A stretch of DNA of 39,349 nt from Chromatiales bacterium (GTDB taxonomy: Bacteria > Pseudomonadota > Gammaproteobacteria > Thiohalomonadales > Thiohalomonadaceae): positions 1 to 39,349 of the forward strand of contig QKFD01000068.1 in NCBI GenBank assembly GCA_003251535.1. Direction: 5' to 3'. The notes beneath the pieces were generated by a model. It saw only the letters and a list, made by a program, of their open reading frames with translations. It was not told where the DNA came from and made no database searches. Each line of letters opens with the position of its first letter. The stretch's first letter is position 1. This document shows, in pieces, positions 1-8,900 of this stretch. Both the position numbers and the translations under genes were made by a program.

Positions 1-61
1 TATCTAGTCATCTTTAATTATCCCTTCCCAGATTTTTTGGTCACCCATTATCTTGGCATGA

Positions 62-229
62 AAATGCACAGGGTTATTTGCTGGCCACGGTCTATACGTG
101 CCGCAAAAAGCTGCTATGGTATCCGACGTATTGCCAGCTGGCAGTACCTGCCAAAGTAGCATCAATGGCGACTCCCTGAGCATGAAGTTCATTTGGATTC
201 CCGGAAAGTTACCTGGACACCCATCCTGA
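62..229 (+). pseudogene. Possible relict of a SUMF1/FGE-sulfatase domain gene
   Basis: The frame is open from 62 to the TGA at 227-229 and has no convincing start. Its last third reads GDSLSMKFIWIPG, which resembles the opening of formylglycine-generating-enzyme (SUMF1) domains, usually of the form NSLGMKFVWIPxGxFxMGS. Here the glycine-rich continuation is missing and the frame stops 5 residues later, so at most a broken N-terminal edge of such a domain remains. The stretch is less G+C-rich than the genes further right. The match is short and found by eye, so it could be chance. Confidence 0.25.
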
Positions 230-416
230 TGTCCATGAAATGGTTTTCCCAGAACGGCATTGCTTTGGTAAGTGCTTTGAGCGGGTGTCCGAGTCGCTGC
301 GCCGGTGACTCGTTCTGAATAAGTGTGTACACTCGACCGTTATAAAATGACTCGACTAGGGTGCTCTATTGGATGGCACCAGGTGAGGCTCAAGTGGGTC
401 CTGGAGAGGATAAAAG

Positions 417-1238
417 ATGAGAGCAAAGATGCGTGCAATGTATTTTTCTTCTGTCATCCTGTTGATGGTGGTCTTGTCAGGTTGTGTGCCTGTTCGCAAT
501 AAATCATACCTTGAGTATGCTCATGATGCATATCGAAGAGGTGATTTTGTTGCAGCCTATCGGCTTTCCGAAGGTTACTTTGATAATGGGTCATCGGAAA
601 GGGATAGGGCTATTGCATTTGTTGGATCTGATTTGCGCATTATGGCTGCCGGATTATCGACTTTTTCCAAGGCGTCGTTAGAGAGGACGATAAGAAAGCA
701 TGGCAATGAAGCGCAGGCGGCGAAAGAAGAGCGCAATCGGTTGATGCTCTTTAAGCTGGTTGGGACAAGCGAGTCATTTAATGAGGCATTAGAGAATTAC
801 AAGCAGGTATTTCCTGGGTACTACGAGAATTCAGAGCGGCAAGAACAACTGACCGCTGAAGGAAAGCGTGAAGACGAGCTTCGGGAAAAGTCGGAGAGAT
901 TTAAAAAAGATCAGGCTCTGCTCAAAGCAGCCAATGACTATAAGGTGGTGTGTGGTTCGGCGGTGGAGTGCAAGAAAATGTTTGCGCTTACCCAAATATT
1001 CATTAGTGAGTTTGCGACGATGAAGATACAGTTGGCCACTGATGTGATCATCGAGACATATAATATAACTGGCGGGTCCGGCGTGGCCATAAAGGCCGTG
1101 AAGACACCGGGTAGAGGCGCCCGGGAGGAGATCTCCATTCACGTGTCATGCAAGCCGTATCCTTCAGATACTTGTGATAGCACGATGATGACTATTTATG
1201 AGACCTTTCCGGCTTATATAAAAAGTAAGCTTCATTAA
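417..1238 (+). CDS. Predicted lipoprotein with a charged helical middle
   Basis: This 273-aa protein starts with a short basic segment, a hydrophobic stretch and a lipobox L20-S-G-C23, so it should be lipidated at Cys23 and anchored in the cell envelope. The ATG at 417 lies 6 nt after GGAGAGGA (403-410), a good ribosome binding site; an in-frame ATG at 429 is the alternative. Residues about 30-60 (YAHDAYRRGDFVAAYRLSEG) look like one TPR-type helical hairpin. Residues about 95-170 are rich in Lys and Glu and probably form a long helix. The last 100 residues hold four Cys that could form disulfides. It stands alone, followed directly by a terminator. I do not recognise the family. Base composition is markedly less G+C-rich than the operon from 2737 on, which fits later acquisition. 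Confidence 0.8.
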   Translation: MRAKMRAMYFSSVILLMVVLSGCVPVRNKSYLEYAHDAYRRGDFVAAYRLSEGYFDNGSSERDRAIAFVGSDLRIMAAGLSTFSKASLERTIRKHGNEAQAAKEERNRLMLFKLVGTSESFNEALENYKQVFPGYYENSERQEQLTAEGKREDELREKSERFKKDQALLKAANDYKVVCGSAVECKKMFALTQIFISEFATMKIQLATDVIIETYNITGGSGVAIKAVKTPGRGAREEISIHVSCKPYPSDTCDSTMMTIYETFPAYIKSKLH

Positions 1239-1269
1239 GCACCTGGCAACTCTCTGGGTGCATATTTTT
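1239..1269 (+). terminator. Rho-independent terminator after the lipoprotein gene
   Basis: Directly after the TAA stop, GCACC (1239-1243) pairs with GGTGC (1257-1261), with a possible T-G pair extending the stem. A run of five T follows at 1265-1269. The stem is short but position and T-tract fit an intrinsic terminator. Confidence 0.5.
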
Positions 1270-1831
1270 AAGTGAATGAATCTGCCACTTCTTGCTGGAT
1301 CGCTTGGTGTGCCAGAGGCTCCTTGGGGTCCATGATATTTCGTGTGAACGTGGACTTTTGCCCCCTCGGGCCACGAGGCGGGTGTCCGTGTTTCTCTTGG
1401 GGTATTCCTCTGGTGGTGCCAGCCTGGTCTAGTAGGGCGGGCGAAGCCTGGCGCAGCGAACCCTGGATGGTGGGGTAACCTCCATATGCTCAAGGGGTTG
1501 GGGCTGGTCGCAGGAGCGTTTGCGGCCAGCTGCTGAGCTTGGCCAGTGGCGAGGATTTGCCCACCTTTGGGGGGGGGGTCTAGAGGGGGCTTGCCGTGCG
1601 CCGCGAATGGGGGCCAACTCCCATACAAAATGCCATAAATCCGATTTATAGCCAGCCCTGTTTTTGCGAGACAAATAGGTAGCTATTTGCGGAGATATGA
1701 GACTGATTCGATAAAGCTAGTCAGGGCGCTATTGGCGGTTTCTGTTGGAAGAGGATTGCCAAGAACCCAGCAACAGAGGCGCTTCTAGCAGGTTCACCTA
1801 CTATCCAAATGGTTCGATGTGTTGATGGTTT

Positions 1832-1875
1832 CTTGTGGTTATGAACCCATTAACTTGTGGTTATTAACTCGTTAG
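1832..1875. repeat. 22-bp tandem direct repeat, two copies
   Basis: Units 1832-1853 and 1854-1875 both begin with cttgtggttat and match at 18 of 22 positions. They are directly adjacent, AT-rich and lie in non-coding DNA about 860 bp before the large operon. A pair of protein binding sites is possible but not shown. Confidence 0.5.
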
Positions 1876-2298
1876 CCGATGTTATAGCATTGCCTAAATA
1901 GGGCCTCTCTATGATTCTCGGGATGCTGTGTGGTATTGTGGCCCAACTGTACTTTGAGGTTAGCCACTCATCGCGCTGGGTGGTGAGCGTGATCCTGCTG
2001 GTTAATATTGAAGCGTAAGGGCCGAAAAATGGCTTGGATTGAGGGCGGGCTACTTTAAGTTTAAAGGGGCCGCTTTGCTCTCTCTATTCCTTTCTGGCTC
2101 TGTTGCTGCGCATCCCAGCCATTTAGGCAGCCCCCTCGCCGGTAGCGCTTGCTTCTCCGCTCATCTCCCAGCCAACGGAGCTTGGTGCTTAGCCCCGGGT
2201 GGCCTACCGGGCAGGCCATTGACAGCTTGAATCTGTCGCCAAGGCCACTGCTTTTTCTGATCTGTTCACTCCCACTTGTCAATATCTCCGGTGCTGTT

Positions 2299-2332
2299 AA
2301 AACCGCTCCATCCCGTGCGGATGGGGCGTTTT
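2299..2332. terminator. Terminator-like hairpin, possibly bidirectional
   Basis: Starting with AAAAC at 2299, a stem including TCCATCC (about 2307-2313) pairs across a 5-nt loop with GGATGGGGCG and ends in TTTT at 2329-2332. One or two mismatches interrupt the stem. A-rich on one side and T-rich on the other, it could end transcription from either direction. It lies about 400 bp upstream of the giant operon and may insulate it. Confidence 0.45.
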
Positions 2333-2736
2333 GTGATCACGCTTTTTACCGCCCTCTTTAGAGCGTTGTGCGATGGATGAGGGGCGGTTTGATCTGTGAT
2401 CAAAATAGCGCGCCATGCGTCGATAAAATAGTTTCGCTTTGGGTTTGCCTACGTCGCAGACTCATGGTAATTTTTGTGTCCGATTCATCCCCAATATTTT
2501 TTTGCGGGATTCCTGGAGAGATAGTGGGAGTGCTTGCCGTGTCAGGATGTACACAACATGTCCCCCTCATTTCATTTTGGGCCTGGTGCTCTTGGCGTTG
2601 GCATGACGGGGCCGATGTTCCGCGTGCGTTGCCCTGTCGCCGTCCCGTCAATCCCCCCATTGAATCTCTGTCCTGACACCCGGACCTCACTCCTGCATCT
2701 CTCCCTACCCTCTGCCCCTCCGAGCGGGAATTCGCC

Positions 2737-5700
2737 ATGAGCAATAGTCACTCCTCCCACGGCTCCAAGTCGTCGTCCGATAGTGCCCAGAACAGCTCGT
2801 CTCCAGACGATTGCAGCCACTCTGAGGGGCAACACGGCTCCTCTTCCTCCGCGCCGCGCATAGAGGCGGTGAGTTGTGTGGTCAGCGGGGTACAGCCGAG
2901 TTTTCTGTTGCAGTGGCACCAGCACTCCTCGGCCCCTATTGCCATTGTGGTGACCGACGACAGCGGTCAGGCCATCCCTGGCGAGAGCAGCGATCTCAGC
3001 GCCAATGGCGGACGCTGGCAGGCCACGGTGACGCTCGATCCCAGCCTCCGCTACTGGATTCAATTGCTGCCCCAACACGGCTCTGGTTTCGCCAGTAATC
3101 GAGTGGCGCTGCTCTTTATGCCGGTGAGTGGGGTGATGGCGTTTTATGACGGCCTCTACCTCTCCCTGGCCTGGCAGACTCAGCCGGCGACGGAGCAGAC
3201 CCGCATCGAGCTACACACCTCGGCAGGGGTACAGGTGGTGGTGGCGGAGGGGAGTGCCACCCGCTTTGAGGTGGCACCGGGTCTGCGTGATTCTCCCGCC
3301 CCGTGGTGGGTCAATCTCACCCCACTGGCCAGCGCCTCCAGCGGGCCGACCAGCGATCCGCTGCCCATCGCCAGCCGTCGCCCCTCTCTGTTGCGACTCC
3401 AGGTGGTGGGCTCGGCAGGTGAGCTGCCGCTGTTGAGCTATCTACAACTGGCGCTGGAGATCGCTGTGGCAGGGGACGGCAGTGATCTCCCGGCCTTGGT
3501 AGTGGCAGTGATGGATCGAGGCACCACTATCGCCACCAGCGAGCCGTTGTCGGTCTCTTGGCAGCCCGCCGCGGAGGGGGTGCAGGGCAGCCTGACGGCG
3601 GAACTCAACGGTGGGTTTGACTGCGGCGCGGCCCTGGAGGTGGTGGTCCGGCTGAGCGGTAGCAGTGGTGCCACCGGCCCTAGTAGTAGTGCTGTGCCGC
3701 TATTGCTGCTGCCGCCGGCCGAGGTGGCGGTGGTGGTGGCAGAGCAGGGGGAGGCGCTGGAGTTGAGCGCCACCATCACCCCGGCCAGCGGCGCCCAGCC
3801 ACCCACCGGTAACCTCATCGCCATCACCGGTCCTGAGCGGCCCACCGATCCCGGCCAGGCGGCCATGGGCTGTCGCCAGCAGCTCTCCCTAGCGGGGGTG
3901 GTGGCAGGGGGCGAATATCGCCTCTATGCCGCCGCCAGTTGCGGTGTCAGTAGTAGCCAGTGGCTGGGGGCCGTGGGTCGCGTGGCCCAGGGCGATGGGC
4001 CGAATGGGAGCGGGGTGCTGCTCATCACCTCGGCCCCACAGATCGACTCCATCGAGATCGACGCCGGCCTCGCCCGCATCAGCTGGTCGGCGCTCGATGA
4101 GGCCGCAGTGCGCGGTTATCAGCTCAGTGTGAGCAGCGGTGGCCGGCCAGAGCCACGGGGTGAGTTCAGCACCACCATCGCCGAGCTGGCGGTGGCGGGC
4201 CACTCGCTCTGGTTTACTGTCGCTGGTCTGGGGCAGGGGGTCACCGGTCCCAGCTCCCGGCCTGTCCAGGCGCTGGCCAGCGCCCCCACCGGGGCCACCG
4301 CCTGCTGGGCGCCGGCCGGGGGCTGCACCCTCTCTTGGGAGGCGCCGGCGGGGGAGGGGGCGGCCGGGTATCGGTTGGAGATCCGCGCCGGTGATCAGCT
4401 GCTGCATAGCGCCACCACCAGCGACTGCCGTTACCCGCTGCCGACCGGACTGCCCGCTGGGCCGCTCAACTTCCGGGTCGCCGCCGTGGCCAGTGCGCCG
4501 GTGCGGCTGCGCGGTCCGTGGAGCAGGCCGCAGGCGATCCTCAGCAGCGCCCCAGCGGCCCTGCGGCTCCACTACGATGGCGCCACGCTGCACGCCTCCT
4601 GGGCGGCGGTACCCGCGGCGCTCGGCTATCGCTTGACCCTGCTGGCGGAGGGTGAGGCGCAGGGGGAGTCGTTGTTGGTGACCGCCCCCGCTGCCCACTT
4701 CGCGCTGCCGTTTGACCCGGCGCTGCGCTATAGCCTGGCCGTGCAGGCCCAGAGCGGGAGCGATGTGGGGCCGGCGGCGCTGGCAGAGCTGTTCCAAGCA
4801 GGCCTCTACCCGCAGTTTGCTGCTGATCAGACCCCGGCCCTCATCCCCGCTGTGGAGCCCAGCATGGCGGCCCACGTTATTAGCATCGGTCTGCCTGCGC
4901 TCTTTACTACCCCGCCGGATCCGGCCCAGCTGCCCTGCGTCCCCCCATTTACCCTGCTAGCCGCCAACGCCCCTTACGCCTATCAGCTCGATCTCGCCGG
5001 TACGGCGGAGGCCCTGCCGTGGAGTTTTGATGGTGAGCCGATGCGGGCCGATCTACTGGCCGCCTACCGCCGCTTTTTGCTGGCGCTGGAGAGTATCGGT
5101 GCCACCCCTGCGGGGCTGCGGGCGGTGCAGGCGGCCATCGCTGGTGCCATGCCGCAGAGTTTCGCCGAGACCCTGCGTTACGCCTATGGCCTGGCGGCGG
5201 CGGAGGGGTATGTCGATCTGCTGCCGGGTATGGCGCTGCGGGTGGAGTATGAGGCCTATCAGACGCTGCCGGCCGGCACCCCCGATCAGGCCCGTCTCAA
5301 CGGCTACACCACCAGCGCAGTGGCCCGCTATCCCATCGCCAGTTTTTGGGAGGCCGGGAGCCCCTATCCAGTGCTGGATCCCTTTATTGGGGCGCTGACT
5401 GGACTGGCCGGCACCACGGTCTATCCGCCGCAACAGGTGCTGCTCAAGCAGGCGGGGGCGGGCGGTCTCATCGATAGTGGCTACGCCGCGCTGCGGCAGC
5501 CGCTGTTGCGGTTGGTCTATCCCCAGGAGTTTGCCGATGCCGACTCCCCCGGCGCCCCCATCGCCCAGTACTCCGCCATGTTGCTGGCCGCCGCCAGCTT
5601 GCAGCAGCTAGAGGAGGCGACGATCGCTGCTCGCGCCGGCTTGGATGCCAGCCCCTATGCCGCGGTGTTCTACTTCCGCGGCCGTGCCACTCTAGTGCCG

Positions 5701-5994
5701 GAGATCGCCGTGAGCGTGGACGGCGCCAGCCACTGGTTACCGCTCGGCACCACTTTAGGGGATCTGCTGGCCAGCCGGGCGCGGGCACCGGCCAGCGGGG
5801 GGCTGCCGCTAGTGGGGATTGGTCTCACCCGCGGACCCGGGGCAGCGCCGGCCGGTTTGGCGGCGGAGTACTCTCTCAGTGGCACGCCCTTGCGGGTAGA
5901 TTGGGTTCCGGCTGCCCACCCGGCGCTGCTGGCACTGCCGCTGCTGGGCGGGGACTGCATCACGCTAGAGTCGGCAGTGGGGCGCCAGCCATGA
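2737..5994 (+). CDS. Fibronectin-III-like repeat protein, first gene of the giant operon
   Basis: This 1085-aa protein has no signal peptide or membrane segment. Residues 1-40 are rich in Ser, His and Asp. About seven beta-sandwich-like modules of 80-110 aa follow (roughly 43-130, 129-215, 215-325, 327-430, 432-512, 515-600, 604-685). The last three look most like fibronectin type III: each opens with Ser-Ala-Pro, has a Trp near strand B, and a G-Y-x-L strand C. The C-terminal 400 residues are a different domain that I do not recognise. Within it, residues about 986-1013 (VSVDGASHWLPLGTTLGDLL) recall ubiquitin-like beta-grasp or SLBB segments, a weak likeness. The ATG at 2737 follows GCGGGA (2724-2729). 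The stop overlaps the next start as ATGA, so the two genes are probably translationally coupled. A scaffold or binding role is inference from the repeats. Confidence 0.85.
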   Translation: MSNSHSSHGSKSSSDSAQNSSSPDDCSHSEGQHGSSSSAPRIEAVSCVVSGVQPSFLLQWHQHSSAPIAIVVTDDSGQAIPGESSDLSANGGRWQATVTLDPSLRYWIQLLPQHGSGFASNRVALLFMPVSGVMAFYDGLYLSLAWQTQPATEQTRIELHTSAGVQVVVAEGSATRFEVAPGLRDSPAPWWVNLTPLASASSGPTSDPLPIASRRPSLLRLQVVGSAGELPLLSYLQLALEIAVAGDGSDLPALVVAVMDRGTTIATSEPLSVSWQPAAEGVQGSLTAELNGGFDCGAALEVVVRLSGSSGATGPSSSAVPLLLLPPAEVAVVVAEQGEALELSATITPASGAQPPTGNLIAITGPERPTDPGQAAMGCRQQLSLAGVVAGGEYRLYAAASCGVSSSQWLGAVGRVAQGDGPNGSGVLLITSAPQIDSIEIDAGLARISWSALDEAAVRGYQLSVSSGGRPEPRGEFSTTIAELAVAGHSLWFTVAGLGQGVTGPSSRPVQALASAPTGATACWAPAGGCTLSWEAPAGEGAAGYRLEIRAGDQLLHSATTSDCRYPLPTGLPAGPLNFRVAAVASAPVRLRGPWSRPQAILSSAPAALRLHYDGATLHASWAAVPAALGYRLTLLAEGEAQGESLLVTAPAAHFALPFDPALRYSLAVQAQSGSDVGPAALAELFQAGLYPQFAADQTPALIPAVEPSMAAHVISIGLPALFTTPPDPAQLPCVPPFTLLAANAPYAYQLDLAGTAEALPWSFDGEPMRADLLAAYRRFLLALESIGATPAGLRAVQAAIAGAMPQSFAETLRYAYGLAAAEGYVDLLPGMALRVEYEAYQTLPAGTPDQARLNGYTTSAVARYPIASFWEAGSPYPVLDPFIGALTGLAGTTVYPPQQVLLKQAGAGGLIDSGYAALRQPLLRLVYPQEFADADSPGAPIAQYSAMLLAAASLQQLEEATIAARAGLDASPYAAVFYFRGRATLVPEIAVSVDGASHWLPLGTTLGDLLASRARAPASGGLPLVGIGLTRGPGAAPAGLAAEYSLSGTPLRVDWVPAAHPALLALPLLGGDCITLESAVGRQP

Positions 5995-8900
5995 GCCAGG
6001 AGCAGCCATGGTTTTGTCGTAGTGCCGCCGATTCGCGGCTCTACTGGCTGCTAGGGGGAGAGCGGCGGGTGGGTATGCTCTCTTCCAGTTCGGAGGTGCT
6101 GGCCGACGAGGTGACGCTGGATGAGAGTTTGGCCGACCTCTATGGCTGTTGGTTTTGGCTCGATGCCCCTCCCATCGATGACGCCATCTTTGCCAACACC
6201 CTGACGAAGGTGATGGGGTGCAGGTACTCCCGTGCGGTCTGGATTGCCAACGCCGCTGCCGATGGCAGTCAGTGGCGCACTCACTCGTTGGATCTCCTGG
6301 TAACTTCCACCAAATTAAGTGAGGAGACCTTCGACGCCACTGGGGTGCGGCTCACCGCTCAATACCGGGTTCCAGCGGCGGCCTCTACCGCTGCGGATGG
6401 CTATTGGCAGCTCAACCTGAGTGGGGCTGGCAGTGGCTGTACCCTCCAGGCCAACGGTAGTGCCTGGAGGGGCGACGGTGACCTCGCTATCACCTACGAT
6501 CCCAACCGCTCCGGTTGCCTGCTCTGGGAGCTGCCCCTGCCGGCACCGAAGGTGGAAGATCCACTCTCGGCGCTGGAGCAGCTAGGGGTGAGTCTGCGCT
6601 ACTGTGCGCCAGACGCGGAGAACAGCGGCGGGATCGACTGCCTACAGGTCACCCCGCTGCGCCAGCGGGGGGCGCTGCGCCTCTACTGTGCCCTCGATCC
6701 CTTGGCAATGTTCGATCCCCAGCGTACCCGTTTCTCCCTCCTGCCGCCGATTGGGCCGGCGGCGGTGCTGCCGTTTGGTACAGGCTTCATCACTGCCCGT
6801 GGCGAGGCGATAGAGCTACTGCCGGCCGCTGTCGGCAGCCAGCCGCCTGGCTTTGTCTTGGCCCGCCAACCCATCACCAGCGCCGATCCCAACGGTGAGG
6901 CGCAGAGCATCAGCTATCTCACCCCAGACGGGGCCTTTGATCTCAGCGTGGTGGCGCAGGGGGGGAGTGGACAGACCAGCCCATCTTCGTCAGCCCAAGG
7001 GCCCGCCGTGCGTGTGATGTGCGGCACCAGCGGGCTCGAATATATCGGCTTGTCGTCGCCCACAGGGACACGGCTTTGGTTTCGCGCCGGCGGCGCCGCC
7101 TACGCCGCGGCGACCGATAGCGCGCTCAGCCCAGTGGCAACCGCCCTTACCAGCCTCGGTACCACCGCCTGGATCTGGCTCACGGGTGAGTCGGCACCGG
7201 GCTACTACGCCCAGCCGGAGGAGGCGCCGTTCTACAGTGGCGGGCAGGATGGTTTTCTCGAATATCTGGAGCTGCCGGCGGTGGCGCTGAGCAGCACTCA
7301 GGCGACACCCGCCTTCCCCCTACTCGGCTATGCCGGTCTGGCCCCCGCCGCGGCCGCATTGGCGCAGGTGCTGGAGGTGAGCGCCATCGCCCCGGAACGA
7401 CGTAGGGTGATCACGGCGCTGACCGCGGAGCAGGCGGCGGGCGAGTTGCTGCCGTTGGCCCGCGACGCCTCCGTCCAGGTGGCGGTCTCGCCGTCTGGCC
7501 TGGCGTTTGGCTATCACCAACTAGATAGCGCATGGGAGTGGCTTGCCATTGGCAACAGCGCCGGTGGCAGCGTGCCGGATCTCTGCTTTACCGCGGTGAC
7601 TGGCCCCTTCCGCCAGGCGCTGCTCAGCAATCAGCTGTTCATGGTGTTGGGCGTCGCAGACAGCGTGATGGCCAGCGGATCGGTGGCCTACCGCCTGACC
7701 GAGGCCAACCTCGGGTTGGTCGCCGAGCAGGGCGCGGTGCGGGAGCCGATCTTGCTTCAGGTAGCGGTCGCGGCGGCGGTGGCGGACTACCCCATCTACC
7801 CCACCGAGGCGGCGTTCGATGCCATGCTACAGAGTGCCACTGGTAACGCCATCGAGCCGGCGGAGCAGCTGATCTTCCAGCGCTACGCGGGCCTGTTGGC
7901 GCCCACCATCGGTGATTGGTTGTTCCGCCTAGGGCCGCGCAACTGGAGTGCCGATGTCGCCAGTGACCGTTGCCCGACCCGGCTCATCTTCAAGTTCAGC
8001 AGCGGTCGCTCGTTGGCCGATCAGGTGGCCGATCCCTGCGCCTGGAGCTGGCCGGGAGCGGCGGCGGCCAACGGCGATGTGGGGGTGGTGAGTCGAGAGA
8101 TCCTTGCCACCATCCAAGCGGCGCGTGCCGCGCAGGCGGCCAACCCCAATTCACCCTATGGGCCATTCCTGACGGTAGTGGATGACCCGTACTGGAGTGG
8201 TGTGCTGGCGCTCTCCGTGGAGGTGGCCATGGATACCCTGCCGGAGTCGATCCAGCCCCTCGCCGCCGGCATCGATAGCAGCCGCTTCTACGCCCATCAC
8301 CTCGGTTTCAGCGCCACCGGTTTCACCGCCCAAGAGGGTGGGTTGTACTTCGATACCAGCGCCAGTTTTGGCCTCATCGATTACCAGAATCCCGTTGACC
8401 AATACTTCTCCAGTGATACGGCTTTTGCCTTCCGCGTGCAGCAGCTCAGTGTGGCGTTTGAGAACGGCAAACTGAGCCACTTCGCCAGCAGTGTGCAGTT
8501 GATGATCAACCGGCTGTTTGGCAGTCAGACTCAACTCTTTCCCACCCTCCATGGCAATAACCTGATCCTCGACGGCAGCTATCAGTACGAGCGTGACGAC
8601 AGCGGTATCGGGCGGGATACCTATCTCTTCGCCCTGCGTGAGCCGGGTCTATTCCAGCTTGAGCTAGGTGTGCTGGCGGCGGTGGCGGTGGAGCGGGTGC
8701 GCATGGTCACTGCGCGTGCCACCGATCCTGCCAGCGGGCAGGTGACGGTGGTGACCACCTTTGAGTTGGCCGGGCGGCTGCAATTTAGGGAACTGGAGGC
8801 GTTTGATCCCTTCTGCTGGGGGGCGTCGGTCAGCCTGGAGGAGGATACGATGGCGGCGACAGAGGGGGCGGCGGTGATCCTGGATGAGGCGACTAGCGGC

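Larger units (their letters stand above)
1270..2736. other. Long gene-poor region upstream of the giant-gene operon
   Basis: About 1.47 kb with no coding frame I can defend. Open frames here lack good ribosome binding sites and read as low-complexity Pro/Gly/Arg text. The region holds a possible decayed REP-like repeat around 1429-1478 (gggcgggcgaagcc...ggcgcagcgaaccc), a run of nine G at about 1570-1578, nested short inverted repeats (GCTAG 1716-1720 with CTAGC 1785-1789; CTGTTG 1742-1747 with CAACAG 1771-1776), a 22-bp tandem repeat and a hairpin listed separately. A TTG-initiated frame at 2039-2230 starts like a signal peptide but continues as nothing recognisable. The promoter of the operon at 2737 presumably lies in the last 400 bases; I see no strong -35/-10 pair. 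Confidence 0.5.

Noticed and set aside
1164-1628. 154-aa minus-strand frame rich in Pro, Gly and Arg
   Set aside because: It overlaps the lipoprotein gene's 3' end and a decayed repeat; the translation is low-complexity and lacks a ribosome binding site.
2039-2230. TTG-started frame that begins like a signal peptide
   Set aside because: No ribosome binding site, and the part after the hydrophobic stretch is short and unlike any protein I know.
2445-2473. TTGCCT and TAATTT with 17-bp spacing as a promoter for the giant operon
   Set aside because: Only 4/6 and 3/6 matches to the sigma-70 boxes; such pairs occur often by chance and it lies 260 bp from the start codon.
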